33,088 nt of DNA from a virus: the IMG/VR virus record IMGVR_UViG_3300022752_000238, positions 1 to 33,088 of that record, one strand, 5' to 3'. Under the pieces are notes generated by a model that worked only from the letters and a program-made list of their open reading frames with translations, had not been told where the DNA came from and did no database searches. The translations under genes were made by a program, and so were the position numbers. Shown one piece after another: positions 22,623 to 30,729 of the stretch. Every line of letters begins with the position of its first letter. Positions within the stretch are counted from its first letter, which is position 1.

Positions 22623-24941
22623 TTATGGCCTCGTGCCGGGCGGCGGCTGAAGGCCACCCACCGTCTGAGGTCCGGGCAGCGGAAGGCCGCCGATCTGATT
22701 GGTTGCGGGCTCTGACCCCGGCACCGCCGGCTGTGCAAGCCCCAGCAATGACGGCGCAGGCCCAGTTGGCATGGGCGGCATGTTCGGGCTTGGCCCACCT
22801 TCATTCATCGGCATCATGTCCGGCATTTGCGGCGCCATGGGCATTCCAGGCATCCCCGGAATCCCAGACTGACGAAACGCGTTCGCAGCTTCAGGGTTGA
22901 GATCCTGCTCAAGCACGTCCTCGACGAACGAGCGCGACCCGTATTCGAACGGGAACATCTGCATGACCTCAGGACCGGCCATCGTGCCGGCCATCTTCGC
23001 AAGGCTGTCGGCGCGCTTGTTCTCGACCTCGGCGATGATCTTGTCGACGCCAGCGGCCTTCTCCGCCAGCTCAAGCATGTTCATCTTGTCCTGCTGCTTG
23101 GCCGCCTCCGGATCAGGCCGCGGCATTTCTTCCTCAAGCAGCTTGAACAGGTAATCCTTGTTGCGTGCGCCAGAGAGATGGATGATCGTCTTGAGCCTCG
23201 GCAGCGGCATGTTGCCGGCCTTGGCGATGATATCCATCAGCTCTTCGTTCATGGTCACCGTATCGGGGCCTTCCTCGATCGTGATGTCGATGTCCATCTG
23301 AGCGACATCGTTCATGATCACAACCCGACCCGTGCTGGGATCAACCATGACTTGGTTGAGGGCGTAGAACTTCACGCCCTTCTCATCGTCGGTGACGCGC
23401 AGCCACCACTCGTCCGTCTTGAACTGGCGGATAAGGCGCCAATCGCGACGGTAGCTCTCGATCTTCCATTCCCGAAGCCGCTCGAACACCGGCGACATCT
23501 CAGTCATGCCCGAGTTCTGCCGGGCAAGGATCGCACGGCCCGATGCGTTGTCGATCCCCTCACCCTTGCCCAGAATGGCCGTGTTGGGGCCGTAGGTCTG
23601 CATCATCTTGAGCGAGGATTCGAGAAGCTGACCCTGGCCCTGGATCTCCGCATCCATGGTGCGGATCTCGAAGCGCTTCGCGATGTCGCCTTTTCCGGTC
23701 GGGCGAAGCTCGATGATGCCGTCGGCTTTGCGGGCTTCTTTGCGGGCCTTTTCGACGTCGGAAACCGCCCCAGCTTCCATGATGATCTGCCGCACCGACA
23801 GCATCCACAGCAGCTTGGAATGCCGCGCGTTGATCGCCTGCTGGATCGGGATCAGGTCTTTGACCACACCATAGCGCTCGCCCGACGGGTCGACGTTGCA
23901 GGACACCGCGTTGTAGGGCTGGTACGTGTCGCCCGTCTCCATGTCGCGGTAGATGCTGGGCGCGTTGTACAGCTCGATCGAGCCGCAGAAGTAAGAGCAC
24001 CACCATTCGCCACGGTGCTTGTAGTAGAGGTGGACAAGCCGGACGCGGCTCAGTTGGGCTGAGAACCAATCGCTGCGGATGCGCGCCCACTCACCGGGTA
24101 CTTGACCCGACGAACCAGACCCCGTCGCACCTTTGAGGCTCGCCATCTTTGCAGCGCTGTCAGGCCGGCCGAGCTTGATGAACAGGTCCTCGGCGTCCTC
24201 GGCGTCGAACCAGCCCCACTCACCAATGAATTTCGCATCGGAGAAGTCCCATTCCACAGAGCGCGGGTCGTAGATGAAATTGAGCGAGGGCACCTGTCGC
24301 TTGATGATCGACAGCTCGCCCTTGGCGTTGCGCATGACGCCTTGGAACAGTGCACCGACCCCGCGCACGAAGTAATCACGTCCACCCTCGGAGAACACGC
24401 GCTGCGCCTTGGTCTCGTCAGCCGTCTGGCGCAGGGCGGCAGTCACCGCATCGCAGTCGATGTCATGCTTGGGTGTGCGCGGGTAGGCTTTGGGATCACG
24501 CCGTAGCCGCTGCTCGATGCCAACGTAGCTGTCGATCTTCTTGCGCAGCTCGTTGAAATACGTGTCGGGCTGGTTGCGATCGGCAAGAACTCGCTTCTCG
24601 GCCTCCGACCACTGGAAGCCGTGATAGAAGCTCTCATAGCGAAGCTGCGCAACAAGCTCGGCCTGCTTCGCCGTTGCCCATGCGGTATACATCTGCTGAA
24701 GGCGATGCGCCGGCAGACCCTCCGGCTGATCGTTCGCCGGCTTGATCACGTCCTGCATATCGACGTGTGGACCGCCTGGGACCGGCAACCCCTGCGCCGG
24801 ATCGGCATTCGGCATCATCTGCGCCAGCGGGATCAACCCCATGCCATGCTGCTGAGGCATTCCCATGCCCGGCATCGGTGGCACAGGCGCACCCATCCCG
24901 CCCGGAGGCATCGGGCCGGGCCTCTGGGGTGCTGGCATCAT
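22623..24941 (-). CDS. Portal protein (P22-like)
   Basis: A 772-aa protein of the large portal class (P22 gp1 is 725 aa). Met/Pro/Gly-rich ends flank a core starting about residue 70. The core includes FYHGFQWSEAEKRVLADRNQ, YFNELRKKIDSYVGIEQRLR, DYFVRGVGALFQGVMRN, the NFIYDPRSVEWDFSDAKFIG segment and YKHRGEWWCSYFC, a wing and stem pattern of P22-type portals. GEGIDNASGRAILARQNSGM lies before the crown helices. It forms the dodecameric ring for DNA packaging and exit. It starts 6 nt after the TerL stop with two consecutive ATG codons; the ribosome site is poor, so translation may be coupled to terL. Confidence 0.9.
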   Translation of the reverse strand: MMPAPQRPGPMPPGGMGAPVPPMPGMGMPQQHGMGLIPLAQMMPNADPAQGLPVPGGPHVDMQDVIKPANDQPEGLPAHRLQQMYTAWATAKQAELVAQLRYESFYHGFQWSEAEKRVLADRNQPDTYFNELRKKIDSYVGIEQRLRRDPKAYPRTPKHDIDCDAVTAALRQTADETKAQRVFSEGGRDYFVRGVGALFQGVMRNAKGELSIIKRQVPSLNFIYDPRSVEWDFSDAKFIGEWGWFDAEDAEDLFIKLGRPDSAAKMASLKGATGSGSSGQVPGEWARIRSDWFSAQLSRVRLVHLYYKHRGEWWCSYFCGSIELYNAPSIYRDMETGDTYQPYNAVSCNVDPSGERYGVVKDLIPIQQAINARHSKLLWMLSVRQIIMEAGAVSDVEKARKEARKADGIIELRPTGKGDIAKRFEIRTMDAEIQGQGQLLESSLKMMQTYGPNTAILGKGEGIDNASGRAILARQNSGMTEMSPVFERLREWKIESYRRDWRLIRQFKTDEWWLRVTDDEKGVKFYALNQVMVDPSTGRVVIMNDVAQMDIDITIEEGPDTVTMNEELMDIIAKAGNMPLPRLKTIIHLSGARNKDYLFKLLEEEMPRPDPEAAKQQDKMNMLELAEKAAGVDKIIAEVENKRADSLAKMAGTMAGPEVMQMFPFEYGSRSFVEDVLEQDLNPEAANAFRQSGIPGMPGMPMAPQMPDMMPMNEGGPSPNMPPMPTGPAPSLLGLAQPAVPGSEPATNQIGGLPLPGPQTVGGLQPPPGTRP

Positions 24942-24947
24942 CTGCGG

Positions 24948-26489
24948 TTAGGCCGTGGTCCAGGTGTTGGCGGAATCGACGTCTTCAAACCCGTAGTCCG
25001 TCGCGACGTTGGCAGCAGATGCCTTTGCAGGCGCAGCTCCCGACGCCATCATGTCGAGCATGCGGCCGATGACTGACATGGCGTCGACCTGGTCATCGTT
25101 CTTGCCCAGCGGGAACATGAGCATCTCAGTCTCGAAGTCGGCGAGCCAATCGGGCGGCACGTAGTCGCCATCTGCGTTGGCCGCCGGGATGAACAGCTTG
25201 CCCATCGAGGCACGGGCCTGGATCGCTCGGGCCTTCTTCACCTTGTCGGCGCCGGCTTCCTGCAATTCCTCGATGTGGCAGTACACTTTGCGCTCATGCA
25301 TGCGCTTGGTGATGAACGGGCCGAGTGATCGCTTGATCTGATCCACCGGCGCCGCCCACGCGAGCGGCTTGTACCGGTCCATCAGATCAAGCTTGGCCTC
25401 GATCCAGATGTGCGTCTCCGTGCGCTGGCGCCAGACTTCCAACAGGTACATATTGTCGTCGGGGTCGATCCCAACCACCGCATGCACCGTCCAGTCGCCG
25501 CCCTGTTTTGTCACCGCGTAGTCCGAGCCGCCGTAGAGGGCGAGCTGATCGAGCGGCGGCGCCTTGACGTAGCGCTGTAAATGCCCAGGCTTGAAAAACG
25601 CATCGGCCTCAAGGCGAGGCTCCTGCATCATCTGCGCCGCGAACGTCTCGCTGCCCATCTCGAGCAGCTTCGACTTGAGCTGATCGCGCGTCAGGAGCCA
25701 GGGCTCGCCATCGACCGTGCCGTCCTTCGTCGCCTGGTACCGCCGAGCCTTGAAGCCGCGCTTGAGCAGCTCCTCGTAGGTGTCGAAGTACGCATACCGC
25801 GTGCCGATCACTCGCGTCTTGGCATCCTTCGACACAAGGTTGCGGGACAACGAAAACGCGGCAGTCGTCTTCTTGATCTGGTCCGGCGTCGTCACCGAGC
25901 TGTCGGTCACCACGTCGTCGTAGATCATGCGGCGGAAATGCTTCGACGTCGGCTGGCCATCAACCAGGCCCCACGCTTCGACGGTCGCCTCTTTCGGGTT
26001 GCCCTTGCGCTTGACGGTGATGCCCTCATCTTCGGACCATTTCAGCGCTTCGCTGCGGGGGTCCGCGTAGAGCACATCATCGAACAGGTGCTTGAGCAGG
26101 TCGTTGGTTTCGAACTCGGTCTTGATCTGCCGCAGGAACTGCTTGGCGATCGGCCGGTTGAAGCTGAAGATCCCGAACGTCAGCTCCGGATCGTTCAGGA
26201 TTTCCATGATGGTGTAGGCGAAGGTGAGAATCGTGGACTTGTAGTGCCCGCGCGACCACAGATCGATGTGGCCATCGGGGCTGGCCTGAACCTCGCGGCA
26301 TCTGTCGAACACGAACTGCGTGTCGGCATCGGGCCGGCGCAGGATGTAGACCAGCAGGAAAAACAGGTCAGTTTGGGCGAGCGTTCGAAGGTGGTGCCTT
26401 CGCTGGGCTTCCGAGCATCCCCTCAATCCATTCAGAAGTCGGGGATACACGCTCCTCGATGTTATGATTGACGGTAGAGGCTTTGACAT
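24948..26489 (-). CDS. terL: Terminase large subunit
   Basis: A 513-aa packaging motor. The ATPase part has a Walker A-like SRGHYKST (79-86), the Walker B MIYDDVVT (188-195) and the coupling motif IGTRYAY (228-234). The nuclease part has GGSDYAVT with Asp323 and KNDDQVDA with Asp465/466/469. The N-terminus (LPSIITSRSVYPRLLNGLRG) seems to be genuine family sequence, so the ATG at 26489 is kept although it overlaps terS by 122 nt. It works with TerS and the portal to cut and pump concatemeric DNA. Headful versus cos packaging cannot be decided from the protein by eye. Confidence 0.93.
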   Translation of the reverse strand: MSKPLPSIITSRSVYPRLLNGLRGCSEAQRRHHLRTLAQTDLFFLLVYILRRPDADTQFVFDRCREVQASPDGHIDLWSRGHYKSTILTFAYTIMEILNDPELTFGIFSFNRPIAKQFLRQIKTEFETNDLLKHLFDDVLYADPRSEALKWSEDEGITVKRKGNPKEATVEAWGLVDGQPTSKHFRRMIYDDVVTDSSVTTPDQIKKTTAAFSLSRNLVSKDAKTRVIGTRYAYFDTYEELLKRGFKARRYQATKDGTVDGEPWLLTRDQLKSKLLEMGSETFAAQMMQEPRLEADAFFKPGHLQRYVKAPPLDQLALYGGSDYAVTKQGGDWTVHAVVGIDPDDNMYLLEVWRQRTETHIWIEAKLDLMDRYKPLAWAAPVDQIKRSLGPFITKRMHERKVYCHIEELQEAGADKVKKARAIQARASMGKLFIPAANADGDYVPPDWLADFETEMLMFPLGKNDDQVDAMSVIGRMLDMMASGAAPAKASAANVATDYGFEDVDSANTWTTA

Positions 26490-26820
26490 TCTTGGTCTCG
26501 ACGTACTCGCCTATGAACTTTGCAAGGTTCATGGTGATGGTGTTTGAGACAGAAGCATCCCCGGCCGTTTTTGCCATCTCCCTGTCCTCAAGGATCATTC
26601 GGACGATGTCGTCTCGCGTGATCGCGTTGCGCTTGGCCGTCTCTGCTCGCAATTGCTGAATTCTAAGTGCGATATGGGTGTTGGCCAGAAGGGCATTAGC
26701 ATTACTGGCAATCGTCTGCGCCTTGGTTGTTGGCTTGCAACTATACGCCCTGCGGTAGGCTTCAGCGGCGCTGCCCGTCTCAACATAAGCGTGAGCAAAA
26801 GCCTCCTGCTTCGGCGTCAC
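26368..26820 (-). CDS. terS: Terminase small subunit
   Basis: A 150-aa protein of the Terminase_2 type. TPKQEAFAHAYVETGSAAEA (2-21) is the conserved DNA-binding helix-turn-helix region, followed by AYRRAYSCK and a helical oligomerisation segment. It starts at GTG (26820), which overlaps the HNH stop (GTGA) and has a perfect AGGAGG at 26826-26831, 5 nt upstream. The last about 40 residues are read in a second frame inside terL. Local base composition is AT-richer than in terL, as for the HNH gene next to it. Confidence 0.88.
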   Translation of the reverse strand: MTPKQEAFAHAYVETGSAAEAYRRAYSCKPTTKAQTIASNANALLANTHIALRIQQLRAETAKRNAITRDDIVRMILEDREMAKTAGDASVSNTITMNLAKFIGEYVETKNVKASTVNHNIEERVSPTSEWIEGMLGSPAKAPPSNARPN

Positions 26821-27314
26821 GTCACCCTCCTGTTGGCATTCTGTACGGCTACCGTCGCCCACCTGCAGTTCTCAGGGCTGTAGCCTTTGTTGCCGTCAAT
26901 TCTGTCAATAGAGTGAGCCAGCGACGGCCGCGGCCCCATGTCGGACAGAAACAACTCGAAGCTTCGCCACCTGTCGCAGACCGCGATGCCTCGTTTGCCA
27001 TACCACCGCCAGGAGGTTGACTTCTCATTAGAGCATCGAGTGTGCATGCTTCGCCAAACAGAGTACTCACTTGTTTTTGATTTTGCGTGGGTTGTAAGCC
27101 TGCGCCGTCGTCTACAACCACACGACTTCACATTTCCCGTGCGCAGGCTTCTGAGATCCACATTCTTGATGGCCCCGCACTTGCACCGGCACACCCAAAT
27201 GGTGGTGCCCCACTTTTTTCCTACCGGCTCAATCAGAGTCATGTCTCCGAAAGCATCGCCACCGTTGGCCTGAGCTGCCCTAGACGATCGCCTATCTGCG
27301 TTTGCGCAAGTCAT
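26817..27314 (-). CDS. HNH homing-type endonuclease with zinc ribbon
   Basis: A 165-aa protein. A Cys cluster CRCKCG (42-47) and SCGC (64-67) forms a zinc ribbon. TSEYSVWRSMHTRCSNEKS (81-99) and WRWYGKRGIAVCDRW (102-116) are typical of phage HNH/AP2-like nucleases. The catalytic block is HSIDRIDGNKGYSPENCRWA (134-153), with His134 and Asn149. Such free-standing nucleases spread by cutting phage genomes lacking them. The lower GC here fits recent arrival. The ATG at 27314 is preferred; the longer frame would overlap the lipoprotein gene. HNH proteins next to terminase genes can also take part in cos cleavage; this one looks more like the homing kind. Confidence 0.85.
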   Translation of the reverse strand: MTCANADRRSSRAAQANGGDAFGDMTLIEPVGKKWGTTIWVCRCKCGAIKNVDLRSLRTGNVKSCGCRRRRRLTTHAKSKTSEYSVWRSMHTRCSNEKSTSWRWYGKRGIAVCDRWRSFELFLSDMGPRPSLAHSIDRIDGNKGYSPENCRWATVAVQNANRRVT

Positions 27315-27318
27315 GCCC

Positions 27319-27450
27319 TTACCGCCCCATCCCATGCTCACGCTCGACGGGTGCGGCGGGTGTCTCGTCAGGCAGGGCTGTGGTAAGCTTGATGGGCGAG
27401 CAGGCGGTGATCATGACAACAAGGGCGATCGTGATGAGGGCTCTGATCAT
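27319..27450 (-). CDS. Small lipoprotein (43 aa), possible outer-membrane spanin-like peptide
   Basis: Too short for usual gene calls. The translation begins MIRALITIALVVMITACSPI: a positively charged start, a hydrophobic core and a lipobox ending ITAC, so Cys17 would be lipidated after signal peptidase II cleavage. The mature part is 27 residues, Pro/Thr-rich. AAGGA lies 6-7 nt before the ATG, which is 9 nt after the fibre gene stop. Length and Pro content are like Rz1-type outer spanins, but no inner-membrane partner overlaps it, so the role stays open. Confidence 0.65.
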   Translation of the reverse strand: MIRALITIALVVMITACSPIKLTTALPDETPAAPVEREHGMGR

Positions 27451-27459
27451 GACGCGTCC

Positions 27460-28389
27460 TTACACGCTTGCGACCGTGAATGTGTAAAGGCCAGTCTGCG
27501 GCGCGGACCCTGTGCCGGCAGTGGCGTAAAGGACCGGCCTGCCGCTTTGGGGTGTTGCAGACGTGTATGACCCATCGTGGAAATGGCCGACCACAGCAAG
27601 CGTTGATGGGGCAGCGCCGCTGCTGGCTGCTGTGATGCGGCCCTTGGCGTCAACGGTGATCGAGGCGTAGGTGTAGGAGCCTGCCGTGACTGCGGTGTTG
27701 GCGAGTGTGTGGACCGCGCTGCCTGCTGGCGCCGTGACGTCACCGCCAGTGATGGCGGGGAACCGGCCGATGGGGAGCGTTCCGGTCAAGATCGCGCTGG
27801 CATCAATGGCGCCGGACGAACTGCCGTTAGCGGCAGCCACCACCTGACCTTGAGCGTTGACGGTGATGTTGGCGTTGCTGTAGCTGCCGGGCGTGACGCC
27901 GACCGACGCGAGCTTGGCTGTGGTGATTACGCCATCTGCGATCTGAGATGCGCTGTTAATCTGGCTGGCGCTGACAATGAAAGCGTCCTGCCATGCCGTT
28001 CCGTTGTAGACCTTGAGCTTGTCGGCCGCAGCATCCCAGACCAGCAAACCATCATAGGGAGCGATGAACGTCCATGCGCTGGCCGTGCTGTCGTAGACAG
28101 CGAGCGCATTCGCCTGGCCCGCAAATGCTCCAGTCGGACTTGCGCCGACGACGTGCGTGTCGCCATTGGCGGGAGAGCCAGGCGGTGTGTTGGTGCCGAA
28201 CGTGACGGCGAGTTTCATCTTCTCCGGCGTCGCGACCTGGCTTGCCAGCATGAGGCGCGTGATTGTGCCGGCGCCTGGCGAGGATGCAATGGAAGTACGC
28301 TTCCATCGGTTCTGTGCCGAGAGGTAGGTATAGGTCACGCCAGCGACGGCAACCTGCTGGTTGTTCGTTGGAGATGTTGGAAATGGCAT
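27460..28389 (-). CDS. Fibre-like protein with DUF2793 and shaft repeats
   Basis: A 309-aa protein. Residues 7-33 are the Tyr/Trp module (GVTYTYLSAQNRWKRTS). Residues 65-134 are DUF2793: PPGSPANGDTHVVGASPTGA followed by WTFIAPYDGLLVWD. Two copies of the common fibre element VTAGSYTYASITVDAKGRIT (about 165-188 and 234-257) follow, then an HFHDGSYTS region like the tip of other fibres. DUF2793 is found mainly in alphaproteobacterial phages and gene transfer agents. It may form a short fibre or a head or collar appendage, unusual in being encoded ahead of the terminase. Confidence 0.75.
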   Translation of the reverse strand: MPFPTSPTNNQQVAVAGVTYTYLSAQNRWKRTSIASSPGAGTITRLMLASQVATPEKMKLAVTFGTNTPPGSPANGDTHVVGASPTGAFAGQANALAVYDSTASAWTFIAPYDGLLVWDAAADKLKVYNGTAWQDAFIVSASQINSASQIADGVITTAKLASVGVTPGSYSNANITVNAQGQVVAAANGSSSGAIDASAILTGTLPIGRFPAITGGDVTAPAGSAVHTLANTAVTAGSYTYASITVDAKGRITAASSGAAPSTLAVVGHFHDGSYTSATPQSGRPVLYATAGTGSAPQTGLYTFTVASV

Positions 28390-28396
28390 GGAAGCC

Positions 28397-28993
28397 TCAG
28401 CTCGGGGTCATGTCGCGCCAGACGCCGGCGCGGGTGTAGATGTACTCGTGGCCGTTGGCGGGCGAGGTCCACCAGTCGCCAAACTTCGGGTTGGGATGGG
28501 GCGAGGCACCCGTCGAGTAGGTCACGGACACCTGAGCCAAGGTGTTTTGGTCAAGCGCACCGCCGTTGAAGTCGATCCAGGCGGATGTGCCGGTGCCGGT
28601 CGGCATGTAGATGGAGACGATGCCGTCCTCATCGGTGTGCCACCAATAGTCGCCGCGCATCGGGTCCACCGGCGTCGCAGCCTGGAAATAGATCGTGGGG
28701 CGAGCCGAGACGTTGAGGAATGTCGTGAACTCGAGCGCCGTCATCGGCACCCATGTGTCAGTGGTCGTGTCGTAGCGCTTGAGCGTGCCGCGTGCGCCGG
28801 TCGCGGGCTGAGCATAGTGAAGCCACAGCTTCCGGGTGCTGCTTGGCGGGGTGTCGGAGAAATGGCAGTCGATGATGCCGTTGGCCGTCAGGGCCTTGAT
28901 GACCGCATCCTGAAGCCAGACGTCCGAGCCAAGCCCAATGAAGTCTGTAAGCCGAACGCGCTGCCTTTCGAGGTCGACAGTGGTCAAATTCAT
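28397..28993 (-). CDS. Hypothetical beta-rich fibre-block protein
   Basis: A 198-aa protein of mainly beta sequence. Repeating short strands with Trp and Tyr occur (RKLWLHYAQPATGARGTLKR, YDTTTDTWVPMTA, GDYWWHTDEDGIVSIYMPTG and KFGDWWTSPANGHEYIYTR). The last is a Tyr/Trp segment ending GVWRDMTPS, in the style of the module in neighbouring fibres. It lies between two DUF2793 proteins with gaps of 7 nt on each side. No family is claimed; it is likely part of the same appendage. Confidence 0.65.
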   Translation of the reverse strand: MNLTTVDLERQRVRLTDFIGLGSDVWLQDAVIKALTANGIIDCHFSDTPPSSTRKLWLHYAQPATGARGTLKRYDTTTDTWVPMTALEFTTFLNVSARPTIYFQAATPVDPMRGDYWWHTDEDGIVSIYMPTGTGTSAWIDFNGGALDQNTLAQVSVTYSTGASPHPNPKFGDWWTSPANGHEYIYTRAGVWRDMTPS

Positions 28994-29000
28994 AGGGTCA

Positions 29001-30017
29001 TCATCCGACGGATACCGTGGTCAATTTGATCGAGCTGGCGCCAGCGCGTGAGATCAGCCGCAGCCGCATTGGGCCGGAGTCGGTGGCCGACACTTCCGAA
29101 CCTGTGACAACAGAGTATGTGAGGCCGTACTGGTCGACTTTGGGCGTCACTTCCATGCCGAGGAACTGTTCGGTCCCATCGCCGCGGTCGAACGGGATGA
29201 CCTGGTACCCAGACCCGATAGATCCTGAGCCATCGATCACGTCGTCGATCCAGGTGGCGCCGTCATCGAGCGAGATCTGAAGCGCGAGGCGCGAGGCCGG
29301 GAACGGCTGACCAAGGTTCTGGATGATGATCGCGAGACGCGCGACGCTGGGCAGGCTCGGCAGTGCAATCCCATGCGGGAACAGGCCGGTCTGACCCGGC
29401 GCGATGGTCATGAACCCGTTCGGATCGTGCCACGTCTGGGTGCCATTGCCGACGCCGCTGCCGGAACCGATCTGGCTTTGCAGGTTGCTGATCTGCGTTG
29501 GACTTAGATCGTTGAGGGGGCCAAGGTCGGCCGCGGTGACCCGGCCCGGCTTGATTGCAATGTTGGTGCCCGTCACCGTGACGTCGCCGTAGTCGCCATC
29601 GGGCAGGGCTACGGTGTTTGTCACCGTCGTCGAAATGGTGCCGATCGACCAGGACACGCCGTTGTAGCTGTGCACATAGCCGGTGGTCACGTCGAACGCA
29701 TGGATGCCGGACACGGGCTCGACAAAAGCCCAGGCTGATCCGTTGCTCTCGGCAATCATCTGAGCCTGATTAGCCCAGGCGCCGGTCGGACTGGCGCCGA
29801 TGATGTAGCGGTTGCCGGCCAGATGCGCCGGCGGGGTGTTGATACCGACACCGTTGACCCGGTAGAGGGTCGGGTCGAACTCGTCGTTGCCGACGGCGCC
29901 ATAGACGGGCGGCGTGGTGATGCGGGTCCACACCGGCGGGTTGATCACATCGAGGCGGTACTGGATGCCGCCCTCAGTTGCGATTTGGCCGATTGACGTG
30001 GGTGATGGGAACGTCAC
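29001..30017 (-). CDS. Fibre-like protein with DUF2793
   Basis: A 338-aa protein. Residues 14-34 are a Tyr/Trp module (EGGIQYRLDVINPPVWTRIT). Residues 59-124 are DUF2793: INTPPAHLAGNRYIIGASPT, WAFVEPVSGIHAFDV, SYNGVSW. A glycine-rich linker follows (about 130-200), then a beta domain with EQFLGMEVTPKVDQYGL and a C-terminal SDSGPMRLRLISRAGASS. The N-terminal domains are paralogous to the 309-aa gene, so a duplication is likely. Start overlaps the preceding gene by 4 nt (ATGA). Confidence 0.75.
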   Translation of the reverse strand: MTFPSPTSIGQIATEGGIQYRLDVINPPVWTRITTPPVYGAVGNDEFDPTLYRVNGVGINTPPAHLAGNRYIIGASPTGAWANQAQMIAESNGSAWAFVEPVSGIHAFDVTTGYVHSYNGVSWSIGTISTTVTNTVALPDGDYGDVTVTGTNIAIKPGRVTAADLGPLNDLSPTQISNLQSQIGSGSGVGNGTQTWHDPNGFMTIAPGQTGLFPHGIALPSLPSVARLAIIIQNLGQPFPASRLALQISLDDGATWIDDVIDGSGSIGSGYQVIPFDRGDGTEQFLGMEVTPKVDQYGLTYSVVTGSEVSATDSGPMRLRLISRAGASSIKLTTVSVG

Positions 30018-30433
30018 ACCACACCTCGCGTGAACGGCGCGGCACCGATGCGGCGATCCTCACCCGCTCGCTTCGGCAGCCGCACACAGAGGCGTTCGGT
30101 GAAAACCTCGCCCATGGACGTGCGGATCTCTACGGCGACCGTTCCATCATCAACAGGATTGGCCACGGTGAGAATAGCGATGGTGCCGATGTAGGTGATC
30201 GAGGCGGAGACATTGCAGGGCGTGCAGGTCGCCTCGACGATGAGTTCGCCGGGCTCCATGCGGTCGGTGAAATCGAGCTTGATGCTGGTGACGTCGCGGG
30301 CGTCGCAGACGATCTCCGGACGCCCGGCGTCATCGCGATTGACGTTGCGGTAGGTGGCACGCAGTCCGGGACCGTAGGCAATGACGCGACGCGGTGATCT
30401 CGGTCGCGTGTCAGCGAAGCGGATGTCGGTCAT
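30014..30433 (-). CDS. Beta-rich hypothetical protein (Ig-like or fibre-associated)
   Basis: A 139-aa protein. Residues about 40-125 alternate strands: DVTSIKLDFTDRMEPGELIV, then NVSASITYIGTIAILTVANP and TVAVEIRTSMGEVFTERLCV, a pattern common to Ig-like or fibre-decorating domains of phages. It is coupled by ATGA overlaps to both neighbours. It opens the fibre block; a role as an attachment or decoration domain is inferred. Confidence 0.65.
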   Translation of the reverse strand: MTDIRFADTRPRSPRRVIAYGPGLRATYRNVNRDDAGRPEIVCDARDVTSIKLDFTDRMEPGELIVEATCTPCNVSASITYIGTIAILTVANPVDDGTVAVEIRTSMGEVFTERLCVRLPKRAGEDRRIGAAPFTRGVV

Positions 30434-30729
30434 CTGATGCCGTGAAGGGCCTTAAAATCGATGGTTTCGGCAGCCGCGTCGTCGCTGTAGTCGTAGTCCT
30501 TATGGCGCTTAATTTTCATCCGGAAGCGACCGGCCTTGAGGCGATAGCGGGAAAGGTCGGGAGGGGTGAGTTCCCGACCTTCCAGGGGCGTGTTGCCCAA
30601 TACGCCCTGCTGCGGCTTGGGGAGTGCGCCGCAGATGCAGACGCGTTGAGCAACACGTCCTTCGGTGTCATTGGGGCCGGACCTGACGACGCGCATCATG
30701 CCGGTGCCGTTGCAAATGGCGCAGGTCAC
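30430..30729 (-). CDS. Cys-rich small protein (putative zinc-binding)
   Basis: A 99-aa protein. The GTG start at 30729 overlaps the preceding stop as GTGA; the longer open frame upstream is the other strand-frame of the membrane protein gene. Its N-terminus reads CAICNGTG, and CICG follows 23 residues later, a likely four-Cys zinc site. The C-terminal half (DLSRYRLKAGRFRMKIKRHK) is basic, then acidic with DDAAAETIDFKALHG. It may bind nucleic acid or act as an assembly factor. No family is recognised. Confidence 0.6.
   Translation of the reverse strand: MTCAICNGTGMMRVVRSGPNDTEGRVAQRVCICGALPKPQQGVLGNTPLEGRELTPPDLSRYRLKAGRFRMKIKRHKDYDYSDDAAAETIDFKALHGIR

Noticed and set aside
22827-24062. 411-codon plus-strand open frame
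   Set aside because: Mirror of the portal gene; composition is an antisense artefact.
27319-27450. Complete spanin pair
   Set aside because: Only the lipoprotein is seen; no overlapping inner-membrane coiled-coil gene is present next to it.
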